Shown: in pieces, positions 16,314 through 25,862 of the stretch
Numbering within the stretch: the stretch's first letter is position 1
Layout of the letters: each line of letters starts with the position of its first letter
Assembly (NCBI RefSeq): GCF_900101875.1
Contig: NZ_FNAI01000019.1
Location: 1-64,000, forward strand
Length of the DNA stretch: 64,000 nucleotides
From: Mucilaginibacter pineti
GTDB lineage: Bacteria > Bacteroidota > Bacteroidia > Sphingobacteriales > Sphingobacteriaceae
Reading direction: 5' to 3'
Position numbers and translations under genes: made by a program
Notes under the pieces: model-generated
Told to the model about the DNA's origin: nothing
The model's input: the letters and a program-made list of their open reading frames with translations, nothing else
The model's database searches: none

Positions 16314-17303
16314 TTATACCCTAACCAGCATTTTGCCGGTGTTTTTACCGGAGAATAGCCCTATAAAAGCAGCCGGTAATTGCTCAAAACCTTCCAGTAC
16401 CGTTTCCTGGTTTTTTATTATTCCTTTTTTGTACCAACCTGAAAGTTCCTCGATAGCATCCGGGAATCGTTCCTGGTAAGTCGGCACATGATAACCCTGC
16501 ACAGTAATGCTGCGATTCAGTATGAACGGCAACAGATCCAGCGCATCTTTTCCATGACCGCCGTTATAGGTTGCTATCTGCCCGCAGATCACCGCACGGC
16601 CGAACATGTTTAATTGCTGGATGACCCTATCCGAGATTTCACCTCCTGTATTATCGAAATAAACATCAATGCCCTTTGGGCAGGCAGTTTTCAAGGCCTC
16701 GGGAATATTGTCTGTTTTGTAATTGATCACTTCATCATAGCCCAGTTCCGCTTTCAGCAACCGCACTTTATCGGCCGAGCCGGCTAGCCCGATCACGCGG
16801 CAGCCTTTTAACTTGGCAATCTGCCCGATAATAGTTCCTATAGCGCCCGCAGCGCCTGATATGACTACCGTTTCGCCGGCCTTGATCTTTCCGACGTGTA
16901 ACAAACCAAAGTACCCGGTTAAACCGGGCACGCCCAGCAAGCCTAAATAGGCGCTGGCGGGAATCCCGCCGGTATCTATCTGCTGTAATTGCCGGGTATT
17001 GGAAATGACCCGCGTTGCCCAGGGCAAGTGCCCGGATACGATGGTGCCAACCGGCAGTGTTTCATCAGTACTCTCGGCTACCCGGGCCACAGCTGCCCCT
17101 GAAATAGCCTTTCCGATGGCAAAAGCTCCGGACGGTGATTCGTTCATGCGTCCGCGCATGTAGGGGTCTACCGAAAAGAACAACGGTTCTAAAACTACTT
17201 CTCCCGGCTGCAACGGGCGTAGCACTGTTTCTTCCAGCCTGAAATCACCTTCCTTCGGTACTCCTTCCGGGCGTTTCGCCAGGACGATCTGTCTTACTTC
17301 CAT
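16314..17303 (-). CDS. NADP-dependent oxidoreductase, MDR (CurA/LTB4DH-like)
   Basis: 329 aa zinc-free medium-chain reductase. Features: FSVDPYMRGRM near residue 50, Rossmann motif GAAGAIGTIIGQIAK, ARG-like substrate loop, DVYFDNTGGEISD, and CGQIATYNGG. The family (prostaglandin reductase, curcumin reductase CurA) reduces alpha,beta-unsaturated carbonyls, so it would detoxify enals made from lipid peroxides. Second gene of the OhrR operon, 19 bp after ohrR. Confidence 0.92.
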   Translation of the reverse strand: MEVRQIVLAKRPEGVPKEGDFRLEETVLRPLQPGEVVLEPLFFSVDPYMRGRMNESPSGAFAIGKAISGAAVARVAESTDETLPVGTIVSGHLPWATRVISNTRQLQQIDTGGIPASAYLGLLGVPGLTGYFGLLHVGKIKAGETVVISGAAGAIGTIIGQIAKLKGCRVIGLAGSADKVRLLKAELGYDEVINYKTDNIPEALKTACPKGIDVYFDNTGGEISDRVIQQLNMFGRAVICGQIATYNGGHGKDALDLLPFILNRSITVQGYHVPTYQERFPDAIEELSGWYKKGIIKNQETVLEGFEQLPAAFIGLFSGKNTGKMLVRV

Positions 17304-17322
17304 ATCATTGATTAATTACTTG

Positions 17323-17745
17323 TTAAGCGATTTCCCGTAACAAATTATCCAGCATAGACCGGACAGATATATATTCTGCTTCTTTCAGCTTGAGCGTTTT
17401 GTTCAATTCTTCAGGAATACATTCCGCCTGATGCTGTAAGGATCCGCCTGTCTTTGTCAATTGTACGATCACGCTCCGTTCATCTGCAGGATCCCGCCGT
17501 CGGGTCAGCAATTCTTTTTTCTCCAGCCGCTTTAACAAGGGTGTGAGCGTGCCGCTATCTAAATATAAAAGGGTACCCAATTCTTTAACCGAAAGTTGCT
17601 GCTGCTCCCATAAGACCAGCATAACCAAATATTGGGGATAGGTCATATCGAGTTCCTCCAGCAAGGGACGATATAAACTGGTGATCTGCCGGGATAAGGC
17701 ATACAATTTAAAGCAGAGCTGATCGCTGAGAACCGGCATTTTCAT
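17323..17745 (-). CDS. ohrR: OhrR, peroxide-sensing MarR-family repressor
   Basis: 140 aa. The reactive Cys is C11 in QLCFKLYALSR, the position and context that define OhrR; the partner Tyr pair is in TYPQYLVMLVLWE. The winged HTH follows (VKELGTLLYLDSGTLTPLLKRL, wing RRDPADERSV). Oxidation of the Cys by organic hydroperoxides releases DNA. It is the first gene of the operon that contains ohr, so it would autoregulate. Only the N-terminal Cys is well placed; C48-type partners of the 2-Cys class are not obvious, so a 1-Cys mechanism is likely. Confidence 0.92.
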   Translation of the reverse strand: MKMPVLSDQLCFKLYALSRQITSLYRPLLEELDMTYPQYLVMLVLWEQQQLSVKELGTLLYLDSGTLTPLLKRLEKKELLTRRRDPADERSVIVQLTKTGGSLQHQAECIPEELNKTLKLKEAEYISVRSMLDNLLREIA

Positions 17746-17752
17746 TTTGGCA

Positions 17753-17790
17753 AATTTAATTGTGCAAAACTAATCTAAATTATCGATTTA
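17753..17790 (-). promoter_or_regulatory. ohrR operon promoter and candidate OhrR site
   Basis: Minus-strand -7 element TAGTTTTG (17765-17772) would give a leader of about 12 nt. AT-rich dyads surround it: TAAAT-N5-ATTTA (17776-17790) and AATTTA (17753-17758) with TAAATT (17776-17781). OhrR operators are AT-rich dyads, so these are candidates; no strong -33 box is seen. Confidence 0.45.
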
Positions 17791-17810
17791 AAATACTTGG
17801 ATTGTCATTA

Positions 17811-18791
17811 TTAATGAAGCTGCGCCTTCTTTTTGTCGGCTTTTTTGAAATAGCCCTTGAACAGAAAATTGTGTTTCAAGGCTTCCATGTTCTGATTGAA
17901 CCCGTCGGTCCCTTTCTGCAGGTTTTCTATCGTTTTGTTTAGGTTGCTGCCTGCCGCAGAATCCCGCAGCAAGACCTGTAAGGGGCCTTTTCCATAAGCG
18001 AGGTCCTGGTGTACGCCATCGACCACCTCGTTAAGCTGCTTGGTCAGCGCACTGGTCTGTTCGCTTGCGGACCTGATCTTCATGCCGGCCTGCCGTAAAT
18101 TACCTGCAAAAGCAGTATCCGTCAGTAAAAGGCCAAGTGAGCCTTTTCCCTGTTTTATCCCGGTAACGAGGGTGTTCAGGCCGTAAGTAATATGGCTGGC
18201 ATCCTCCGTTGCTTTATTAATATTTCGTAACGAAGCTTTTAAGTTTTCTCCCATTTCCTTATTATCGATAACTTCCATGAGTGTGCTGCTGTTGATACGT
18301 GTGATCGTGCCTTTTAAACCTTCAGATATCACCGCCAGATTGTTATTTGTTTTGGAAAGCGTTTGCAACATTTCCTCGGTACTAACGGTTTTCTGCGGAC
18401 TCAGCAGATCTCCGTTCGCTACGTTAACGGCAGTACCTTTCACCTGGATGATATTGACCACTTTATTACCCATCAGGCCTTCGGTACCGATCGCTACTAA
18501 CGCATTTTTATGGATATATGCTTTTACCTTACTGTTGATCGCTAAGGTAACCTCGATAGTCGTATCATTGATCAATGCAATATTTTTGACGGTACCGGCC
18601 TGGATGCCTGCGTAAAGCACATTGTTCCCCTCCATCAGCCCATTTAAATTGGAAAAACGCGCTTTCAATACAAAGTCGCCGCCGAAAAGGCTTTTGTTTT
18701 TACCGATCATAAAGAATGTTAATATCAGTACGAAAAGGCCGGCCATCACGAATATGCCGAGCTTGGTGTTATTTTCTCCCTGGTTTGCCAT
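17811..18791 (-). CDS. mlaD: MlaD-family (MCE domain) lipid-transport protein
   Basis: 326 aa. One N-terminal membrane helix (FVMAGLFVLILTFFMIG) anchors a periplasmic MCE domain (about 38-115: ARFSNLNGLMEGNNVLYAGIQAGTV), followed by a long helical C-terminal tail. MlaD forms the hexameric periplasmic ring that carries phospholipids for the MlaFE ABC transporter. Last gene of mlaEFD, 5 bp after the ATPase gene. No MlaB, MlaC or MlaA is encoded nearby, as is common in Bacteroidetes. Confidence 0.9.
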   Translation of the reverse strand: MANQGENNTKLGIFVMAGLFVLILTFFMIGKNKSLFGGDFVLKARFSNLNGLMEGNNVLYAGIQAGTVKNIALINDTTIEVTLAINSKVKAYIHKNALVAIGTEGLMGNKVVNIIQVKGTAVNVANGDLLSPQKTVSTEEMLQTLSKTNNNLAVISEGLKGTITRINSSTLMEVIDNKEMGENLKASLRNINKATEDASHITYGLNTLVTGIKQGKGSLGLLLTDTAFAGNLRQAGMKIRSASEQTSALTKQLNEVVDGVHQDLAYGKGPLQVLLRDSAAGSNLNKTIENLQKGTDGFNQNMEALKHNFLFKGYFKKADKKKAQLH

Positions 18792-18796
18792 GTTGA

Positions 18797-19573
18797 CTAT
18801 TCGAAAAATTGTTTAATATTTTCATCTGCTGATTGTTCTAGTTCCTGGTAAGTCCCTTCCGCGTAGCATTTACCGTCCAGCAACAAGATCACCCGGTCAG
18901 CAGTCGTCTTGACGCAATTCATATCATGTGAAATAATGATCGAAGAGGTATGGTATTTTTCCTGCAGGCTGAGGATGAGCTTGTCAATCTCCCGGGCAGT
19001 AACGGGATCAAGACCGGTAGTAGGTTCATCATACAGGATGATCTCCGGCTTGAGGATCATGGTTCGTGCCAGGGCAATGCGTTTCTGCATGCCCCCGGAT
19101 AACTCTGCCGGCATCAGGTCTGCCGTTTGCGCCAGGCCCACGTTTTCCAGCACCTCGGCTACCATATCATCGACCTGCTTTTGTGTAACATCTATCCAGT
19201 GTCTTCGTAAAGGGAACTCCAGATTTTCCCTGACCGTCATGGAATCATATAAAGCATTTCCCTGGAATAGGAAACCCATTTTGCTTCTTACACGATCGAG
19301 TTCCTCATGCGTTAATTTAGTGACATCGTCGGCACCCACGATGATTTTTCCTTTATCAGGCCTTAACAGGCCGATGATGCATTTGATCAGTACCGACTTG
19401 CCCGCGCCTGATTTTCCCAGTACGACCATATTCTCTTCCTTCTGCAGCGTCAGGTTAAAATCGTTCAGCACGATATTATTTCCAAATTGCTTATACAGGT
19501 GCTCGATCACGATTGCAGGTTCACCCATCGGAGTACCGGTCTTGCCGGTCGGAATTTTCATGGCTTGGTCCAT
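18797..19573 (-). CDS. mlaF: ABC transporter ATP-binding protein (MlaF-like)
   Basis: 258 aa. Walker A GKSGAGKS, Q-loop FLFQGNALYDS, signature LSGGMQKR, Walker B IILYDEPTTGLDP, H-loop IIISHD. Drives phospholipid movement between membranes with the MlaE permease, 2 bp upstream in the same operon. Confidence 0.93.
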   Translation of the reverse strand: MDQAMKIPTGKTGTPMGEPAIVIEHLYKQFGNNIVLNDFNLTLQKEENMVVLGKSGAGKSVLIKCIIGLLRPDKGKIIVGADDVTKLTHEELDRVRSKMGFLFQGNALYDSMTVRENLEFPLRRHWIDVTQKQVDDMVAEVLENVGLAQTADLMPAELSGGMQKRIALARTMILKPEIILYDEPTTGLDPVTAREIDKLILSLQEKYHTSSIIISHDMNCVKTTADRVILLLDGKCYAEGTYQELEQSADENIKQFFE

Positions 19574-19575
19574 TT

Positions 19576-20406
19576 TTAATTAAGTCCTAAAACATCGGTC
19601 AACTGCACGACCAGCAGATCAATGACAAAGATCAAAACCGAGGACAATACCACCGCAGAATTCGCGGAGATGCCCACGCCCCGTGTTCCCTTGCTGGAAT
19701 TGAATCCTTTATAGCAGCCTACGATACCGACTGCAAACCCGAAAAAGAAGGTTTTGATGAATGCCGGCAGTACATCTCCGAAACTGAGGCTTTGGTAGAT
19801 CTGTGTAAAGAACAGGTTGAAGCTGGTTACCGACCGGATGTTAACGCCAATATAAGCGCCAAATAAGGAAATGGCATCCCCCAGCAGGGTCAGCATCGGC
19901 AACATAAGGGTGCAAGCAAGCACCCTGGTCGCTACCAGGTATTTAAATGGGTTCGTTCCGCTGACATCCATCGCATCGATCTGCTCGGTCACTTTCATTG
20001 AACCAAGTTCTGCGCCGATACTGCTGGCAATTTTTCCGGCAAATATCAGTGCCGTAATTACCGGTCCGATCTCACGTACAATAGCGATCCCGACCATAAC
20101 CGGCAGTTGCGATTCTACGCCGTAGCTTACCAATGAAGGCCTTAACTGCATGGTTAATACCAGTCCCATAATAAAGCCGGTCAATCCCACCAGGGGGAAC
20201 GACTTATAGCCAATCTGATAGCATTGGGCTAAAAGTTCCCTGAATTCATACCTGGGCTTGATGCCCAGCGAAAAAAAATGACCGGCAAACCTGGAAAGGT
20301 TGCCGGTTTCATCAAAAAAAGCGCGGATTCTTGCCGTTAAGGTAGTCACTATATACAGGTGTGAATGTCGAATTAAACAGTCAATAAAAAACAGATCATT
20401 ACACAA
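19576..20406 (-). CDS. mlaE: MlaE-family permease
   Basis: Up to 276 aa, five to six membrane helices: the conserved MlaE core GLTGFIMGLVLTMQL, VGIAIVREIGPVITALIFAGKIAS, SIGAELGSMKVTEQIDAM and GCYKGFNSSKGTRGVG is complete. An alternative GTG start at 20349 gives 257 aa, closer to the family norm; the extra N-terminal residues from 20406 look unremarkable, so the start is uncertain. First gene of mlaEFD. A dyad that also occurs before the RND efflux operon lies about 90 bp upstream. Confidence 0.9.
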   Translation of the reverse strand: MCNDLFFIDCLIRHSHLYIVTTLTARIRAFFDETGNLSRFAGHFFSLGIKPRYEFRELLAQCYQIGYKSFPLVGLTGFIMGLVLTMQLRPSLVSYGVESQLPVMVGIAIVREIGPVITALIFAGKIASSIGAELGSMKVTEQIDAMDVSGTNPFKYLVATRVLACTLMLPMLTLLGDAISLFGAYIGVNIRSVTSFNLFFTQIYQSLSFGDVLPAFIKTFFFGFAVGIVGCYKGFNSSKGTRGVGISANSAVVLSSVLIFVIDLLVVQLTDVLGLN

Positions 20407-20786
20407 TAGCCATCGCTAAGATTGTGCATTCAGCTCGCCGACTCTTCTTTCAATACTGAAAAAAGGAACCAGTTTTGCATTGATCTCTGTTGGACAAAAA
20501 TACATATAATGTCGGTTGCCTATATGATCGAGGCTATTTTTTTACAAGATTCAGACGTTTTCGCCTGTAATTTGTTATTTTTACATAATACAGAAAGTGT
20601 ATAGGTTTCGCCTGGTCGCCCCCTGGCAACGAGTTCTGAATTTAACTGAATTCACCTCTTTTGATGGCACATGCCTGGGTGATTGCTGGCTGGATCAGAT
20701 GCTTTTTGGAAACGGCTATCCCTTTTGCGGTTAAAGCATCCGGTTGCTTTTGATTGGAGCAGAGATGCCGGGTCAGTTCAGAAAGA
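20407..20786. other. Intergenic upstream of mlaEFD
   Basis: No gene seen. It contains a minus-strand -7-like TATTTTTG (20495-20502) lying inside a 21-bp dyad-like element (20493-20513) shared with the RND operon. The remainder, toward the TetR stop codon, shows nothing I can name. Confidence 0.5.
20493..20513. promoter_or_regulatory. Candidate TetR operator before mlaEFD
   Basis: GACAAA at the left and TGTC at the right end of a 21-bp AT-rich element, the same length and end sequences as 26954-26974 before the RND operon; both are preceded by TG. It covers the likely -7 element of mlaEFD, as a repressor site would. Confidence 0.45.
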
Positions 20787-21383
20787 TCATTTGAGCCCCT
20801 TATAAAGGATCTGCGCCAGCCAGTTCAACTTACTTTCAAAGTTTTCCATTCCGCCGTACAGGAACATTTCAAGCTCGAAGCTTCTGAATGCAGTGACCAG
20901 CGTTTGCGATAGGAATTTCAAATCTGCCCTTGTTAAGGAGCTGATCTCGTTTCGGTCAGCCGCAGACTGAATGATCCTGCTAATGATCTCCGCTTCTTCG
21001 TTAAAGCATAATTTGCTTTTTTTGATAATAGCTAATGTAGCATCTTCCTTTAAATCTTCCATCAGCAGGCTGTACTGTTTCAGTAACTTTTTTAAGATCT
21101 TGAGCTTGGCCTTGTAATAGCTTTCAATATTTTCGACAAAACCTACGGTCGGGCTGAACGTTTGCCCGGACTTGTTTACCATCTCGCTGATCACCTCGAA
21201 GGCCAGGGCGTCCAGCAGCTCTGCTTTACTTTTGAAGTAATAATACAGGGTACTGCGCCCTTTGCCGCTTGCTTTTGAAATATCCTGCATGGAGACTTTG
21301 GTAAAGCCATATTTCATAAACACCCCGCTGGAGGCTTTGATGATATCGTTTTTCACCAGGTCATAATCAAAAGGAACTTTCAT
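20787..21383 (-). CDS. TetR/AcrR family transcriptional regulator
   Basis: 198 aa. N-terminal HTH (MKYGFTKVSMQDISKASGKG then RSTLYYYFKSKAELLDAL) is typical TetR; the C-terminal helical ligand domain is unassigned. It is the last gene of an RND efflux operon (60 bp after the TolC-like gene) and probably represses it. Matching 21-bp elements before the operon (26954) and before mlaEFD (20493) suggest it controls both pump and lipid transport. Confidence 0.92.
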   Translation of the reverse strand: MKVPFDYDLVKNDIIKASSGVFMKYGFTKVSMQDISKASGKGRSTLYYYFKSKAELLDALAFEVISEMVNKSGQTFSPTVGFVENIESYYKAKLKILKKLLKQYSLLMEDLKEDATLAIIKKSKLCFNEEAEIISRIIQSAADRNEISSLTRADLKFLSQTLVTAFRSFELEMFLYGGMENFESKLNWLAQILYKGLK

Positions 21384-21443
21384 GAGCTAATAACAGGGAA
21401 TATGTTGAACAATAATAGGAATATTTTGCATCTGTAACACGGA

Positions 21444-22733
21444 CTATTCCTCGTTGATCTTACCGGTGATATATAAATAAGCTGCTTTTTTAGACTGATA
21501 ACTAGCATAGGCGTTGATCAGGTCACCGGTAGCCTGCTGGTAGGCTGCTTGGGCATCCAGCACATCACTGATCGCGGCGAGCCCGGCCTTATAATTGTCC
21601 TGGTTGACCTTTAAATTTTCTGTGGCTTGCTCCAGGTTTACACGAGCATAGGAGATCTCCGTAAGGCCGTCCTTCAGGTCATACCAGTTCTTCATGACGC
21701 CAACCTTCAACTGGTTGCGTCCATCGGCCAGGTTATTTTGCGCTATTTCCTCGCTGATCGCCCGCTGCTTTAACTTCTGTCTTCCCCGTCCCCACAAACC
21801 GTCCGAAACCGGTATCTTAACCGTTGCGAGTGCAACAGGCATAAATGAGCTGCCGATGCCCCCGTTTATTACTCCGGCCTGCGTCGCACTGACACCGGCC
21901 GACAGGCTTGGTAAATAGTCGCCTTTGGTCAGCCTGGTCTGCAGCTTTTCAGCGTCCACATTTTTTGCCAGCAACTGGTAATTGTTGTTCTGGTTAAGGG
22001 AGGTATCGGGGCTCACGTCCACCAGAACGGGAGACCGGCGGAGATCAAGCGTATCTTGCATGACCAGTAAGGAATCATAATGCATGCCGGTGTAGAGGCA
22101 AAAATCCAGCACCGCCAGCCTGCGCCCGTTCGCCAGTTTACTTTTGTTGAGTAATAAGTGACTTAATTGGACCTTGACTTTCAGCAGATCGTTCCGTGCG
22201 ATCAGGCCGGAGGCCAGCATATCCTGCTGCTGTTTCAGCAGGCCTTTCAAAAAAACCTCGTTCGATGCCAGTGTTTTATTTTGTTCCTGCAGGTTTACGA
22301 TATTCCAGTATTTTTGCTCGGTGGACAACAGGACAGAATCAACAGACTGCCTGGCCAGTACTTTATTAACCTGTAACTGCAACGAAGCCAGTTGGTTCCC
22401 TGTACGGATCTTTCCGCCGGCGTAAATAGCCTCGGTACCGGTGGCGCTCAGCAGGTAAAAATTGTTAATGCCTTTTTCCAGTAAGGGCGGATAGGCACCG
22501 ATGAAGTCCTTGAAGCCGTATAACCCGGCGCCGTTAACGGCTACAGAAGGCAGGTAATCGGATTTGGCAGCAGCGACATCAGCTTTGGCTGAACTGATCT
22601 TTAAGTCACTGTTCTTAATGCTATAACTATAGGCCAAAGCAGCCTTTTTGCTTTGCGCGATGGTGATGCTGTGCTCTTGCGCAACAGCTGTTAAGCAAAG
22701 CATACTGCATATCAGGATGAAAATTGATCTCAT
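21444..22733 (-). CDS. TolC-family outer membrane efflux protein
   Basis: 429 aa from the ATG at 22733, which gives a clear signal peptide (MRSIFILICSMLCLTAVAQ) and a 11-bp gap to the RND gene; the longer in-frame start at 22892 would overlap that gene and is rejected. Two repeats of the OEP helical hairpin domain are visible by their ends (SAKADVAAAKSDYLPSVAVNG and DVLDAQAAYQQATGDLINAYASYQSKKAAYLYITG). Forms the outer-membrane channel of the tripartite pump encoded in this operon. Confidence 0.92.
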   Translation of the reverse strand: MRSIFILICSMLCLTAVAQEHSITIAQSKKAALAYSYSIKNSDLKISSAKADVAAAKSDYLPSVAVNGAGLYGFKDFIGAYPPLLEKGINNFYLLSATGTEAIYAGGKIRTGNQLASLQLQVNKVLARQSVDSVLLSTEQKYWNIVNLQEQNKTLASNEVFLKGLLKQQQDMLASGLIARNDLLKVKVQLSHLLLNKSKLANGRRLAVLDFCLYTGMHYDSLLVMQDTLDLRRSPVLVDVSPDTSLNQNNNYQLLAKNVDAEKLQTRLTKGDYLPSLSAGVSATQAGVINGGIGSSFMPVALATVKIPVSDGLWGRGRQKLKQRAISEEIAQNNLADGRNQLKVGVMKNWYDLKDGLTEISYARVNLEQATENLKVNQDNYKAGLAAISDVLDAQAAYQQATGDLINAYASYQSKKAAYLYITGKINEE

Positions 22734-22744
22734 ATTAAAATTAA

Positions 22745-25700
22745 TTAAGCTTTCGCCGTTTCCTTTTTCGCGGTTTCGGCATGATCGTCTTCCTTCCGGA
22801 AGAATAGCCAGTACAGTGTAGGTAACACAAATAGGGTCAGCAGCATAGATACCAGCAGGCCGAAGGCGATCACGGTACCTAAGGGCCCCCAAAGCGAGGA
22901 GCGGCTCAGGATCATAGGAATTACGCCCACTGCCGCGGCAGAAGATGTCAGGAATATCGGCCGCATCCTGCGCTCTGCTGATAATATAGCCGCTTCCCTG
23001 ACGGTTTTGCCTTCATTGCGCCGCAGTTCCTCTGCGTGATCGATCAGGATAATGCCATTCCTGACCACGATCCCACACAGCGCCAATAAACCCAGGAAGG
23101 AGGTAAAGCCAAAGGGATAACCCGTTACAAGCAGACCGAAGGAGGCGCCGAGGATACTTAACGGCATCGTGGTAATGCTCAGCAGCGCATGCTTGATGTG
23201 CTGGAAATGCCAGATCAGGATCAGGAAGATCAGGATAATGCTCATCAGCAGGGATAAGCCCATCGGGCCCAGGTTCTCATTCTGCAGCTCCAGCTCTCCG
23301 CCGTAACTGATCTCCACTCCTTCCGGCAATTTAATTTTACGGATCGCGGGTTGTATATCCGCTAATACTTCGTTGGCAATGGCGTCCGGTTTAATATCCA
23401 TGCGAACCGTTAAAGTAGGAACGCTGTTTCGCCGTACCACCTGGCCGTTTTCCCATTCCGGCCGGATACCCGCAACCTGGCGTAGGGGTACAATGGCTTT
23501 GGTCTGCTGCGAAGGAATGTTCAACTCCAGCAGATCGGATGAATGGCTCCGCTCGGCCCTTGGCGTTTTGATCTTTACATCCAGCGGATAGGTGCCTTCC
23601 CAGATCTGGGTAGCATTAAGCCCCTCCATATTCATAGCGACAGTATTGGCGATATCATTTTGGCTGAGGCCGAGGCGGGCAGCTTCCTGGTTTTTAATGT
23701 CGAGCCTGATCCCTTCCTCCATTTCATTATAGTCCGTCCTTGCCCAGATGACTTCCGGATGTTGCTTACCGATAGCTAATACCTGGTCTCCGGCGGCTTT
23801 TAAAGCCGCAATGTCATTTCCGGCAATACGCACCTCGATCGGCGCAGGCGCATTGACCATGTTCAGTTGTTTCATGCGCACATAAGCCGAAGGAAAGATA
23901 TTGCTGTATTTCTGCTGGTATTCGCTGATGACCTCTTCTGTTGTTTTTTCTGTGGTCGTGTTGACCAGGATCTGCGCATAGTTCTTAGCCGGCAGGTTAG
24001 GAGCATATAGGGTATGGAAACGGGGCGAGCTGGTGCCGATAAAGCTGGTGTAATTAACAATGCGGTTATCTTTGGCCAAAATATGCTCCATGCCTTTTAC
24101 CACGCTGTCCGTTTGGGACAGGTTATAGCCGCTGGGCAGGTTGATCTCTACTGCGAACTGGTTCCGCTCTACCTTTGGAAATAACTGCTGTGGAAGTTTA
24201 CCCATGATCACTACCCCGAGCACTACTGCCAGTATCCCGAAGAGTACTGTCAGTTTATAATGGTCCATGGCCTGGCCGATATGCTTGTCGAAAAAAGCCT
24301 GCAAGCGGTCCAGTAAAGATATTTTGTCACTTTTCTTTTCTTCTTTCTTTTGCAATCCGGTTTTGATGAATACCGTGTTAAAGAAAGGAACCAGCACCAT
24401 AGAGATGGCCAGCGAAAGGCTCAGCGCGATGATGATGGTCACCGGGAATACGCTGATAAAATCCTTGGCAACCCCGGTCATAAAAAACATCAAAGGAAAG
24501 AAAGTGGCAGAGATGGCCAGCGTTGCCGTAAATACCGAGGGAAACAGTTCTACCGCGCTGCCTTTGGCCGCGTCCCAGACGGACATGTCATGATCCAGCT
24601 TTTCCACATGATTATCGATCACCACGATCGGGTCGTCCACGACGATGCCCAATACCACGATGAGCGCTGCAAGGGTTACGGTATCGAGCTCTATACCGGC
24701 GAGGTACATGATGGCCAGGGTAGCTGCGATCGTGATCGGTATCGTGGCAGCCGCCACCGCGGCAATGCGGAACGGCAAGAGCAGCAGGGCAATAATAATG
24801 ACACCGATCAGGGCGAAGCCGAATTCTTTCATAAAGTGGCTGATGGATTCATCGACCACTTCGGGCTGATTGGCCAGTTTCACCAGCTTAATATCGTGCG
24901 GAAGATGCTGCGTTACCTTATCCAGCCGTTTTTCGAGCTCTTTACCAAATTGAACAATGTTCTTGCCGGTGGCCATTTCCAGTGAGATGATGATGCTTTT
25001 AGTTCCGTTGGAGGTTACGTACGCATCCGGTTCCTCATATTCCCGTTTGATGGTGGCAACATCCCTTAACCTGACCAGGTTGCCATTATCATCCCTGCGG
25101 ATGATCTGCCCGGCAAGGTCGGCTTCGGTTTTGTAAAAACCCGTCAGGTGGATCGGGCGGTCGATCACTGTACCCTTTTCTGTACCGGCAGCGCTGACCG
25201 CTCCTTCATTTTGCAATACCTGCATGATCGTGTTGGCGGTGATGCCGTACTGCAGCAGTTTATTGTTATCCACGTAAACACCGACCTGTTCATTCAGGTC
25301 ACCCGTATGCGTTATTTTAGCGACATCTTTGACCTGGCGCAGTTCTGCTTCGATATCCTCTACATTTTTTTTCAGTTCCTTATAGTTACGGGTGGAAGAC
25401 TCTACCGCGAGCAGCAGCGCAGAGGTGTTTCCGAAGTCACTGTTGACATAAAAGCCTTTGACTTCTTTTGGCACCTGTCCCTGCAGCAGGAGCATGCCGT
25501 TCTTGATCTTGTTCCAGAAGGCTTTGGTGTCAGGACCATTAACCCGGTCAGCGACTTCGACAAAAATATACATCATCCCATCCCGTGAATAGGAATATGT
25601 TTTGGTCTTATCGACCTCGTTATTACTGAACAGGTATTCCTCTACTTTTTTGGTGAGTCGTTCTTCTACCTGTTCCGAAGTAGCGCCGGGATAAACGCCA

Positions 25701-25855
25701 ATGATGACACCCTGCCGGATGGTAAAGTCAGGAAACTCATTCCTTGGCATATTGAACAGGCCCAGGATACCCAGGATAAACAATACGGTGGCTATCGCAA
25801 GCGGGATAACGTGATAACGCATCGCCCACTCGATCATCTGACCTTTTTTATTCAT
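22745..25855 (-). CDS. RND efflux transporter permease (AcrB/MexB-like)
   Basis: 1036 aa with 12 membrane helices and two large periplasmic loops. Features: N-terminal helix with IPLAIATVLFILGILGL, a VYPGATSEQVEERLTKKVE stretch, the proton-relay Asp pair in VVDDPIVVIDNHVE of helix 4, and the C-terminal block SILGASFGLLVTGYPFGF and GIVVRNGIILIDHAEE. Proton-driven inner-membrane pump for drugs or detergents; exact substrates cannot be read. Between the adaptor gene (7 bp) and the TolC-like gene (11 bp). Confidence 0.94.
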   Translation of the reverse strand: MNKKGQMIEWAMRYHVIPLAIATVLFILGILGLFNMPRNEFPDFTIRQGVIIGVYPGATSEQVEERLTKKVEEYLFSNNEVDKTKTYSYSRDGMMYIFVEVADRVNGPDTKAFWNKIKNGMLLLQGQVPKEVKGFYVNSDFGNTSALLLAVESSTRNYKELKKNVEDIEAELRQVKDVAKITHTGDLNEQVGVYVDNNKLLQYGITANTIMQVLQNEGAVSAAGTEKGTVIDRPIHLTGFYKTEADLAGQIIRRDDNGNLVRLRDVATIKREYEEPDAYVTSNGTKSIIISLEMATGKNIVQFGKELEKRLDKVTQHLPHDIKLVKLANQPEVVDESISHFMKEFGFALIGVIIIALLLLPFRIAAVAAATIPITIAATLAIMYLAGIELDTVTLAALIVVLGIVVDDPIVVIDNHVEKLDHDMSVWDAAKGSAVELFPSVFTATLAISATFFPLMFFMTGVAKDFISVFPVTIIIALSLSLAISMVLVPFFNTVFIKTGLQKKEEKKSDKISLLDRLQAFFDKHIGQAMDHYKLTVLFGILAVVLGVVIMGKLPQQLFPKVERNQFAVEINLPSGYNLSQTDSVVKGMEHILAKDNRIVNYTSFIGTSSPRFHTLYAPNLPAKNYAQILVNTTTEKTTEEVISEYQQKYSNIFPSAYVRMKQLNMVNAPAPIEVRIAGNDIAALKAAGDQVLAIGKQHPEVIWARTDYNEMEEGIRLDIKNQEAARLGLSQNDIANTVAMNMEGLNATQIWEGTYPLDVKIKTPRAERSHSSDLLELNIPSQQTKAIVPLRQVAGIRPEWENGQVVRRNSVPTLTVRMDIKPDAIANEVLADIQPAIRKIKLPEGVEISYGGELELQNENLGPMGLSLLMSIILIFLILIWHFQHIKHALLSITTMPLSILGASFGLLVTGYPFGFTSFLGLLALCGIVVRNGIILIDHAEELRRNEGKTVREAAILSAERRMRPIFLTSSAAAVGVIPMILSRSSLWGPLGTVIAFGLLVSMLLTLFVLPTLYWLFFRKEDDHAETAKKETAKA

Positions 25856-25862
25856 GATTGTA

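Noticed and set aside
20422..20604. 60-codon + strand frame upstream of mlaE
   Set aside because: It overlaps the likely mlaEFD promoter and 21-bp element and has no recognisable sequence.
24350..24985. Long + strand open frame (211 codons) inside the RND permease gene
   Set aside because: It is antisense to a well-conserved RND permease, has low-complexity charged sequence, and no start or promoter signal of its own.
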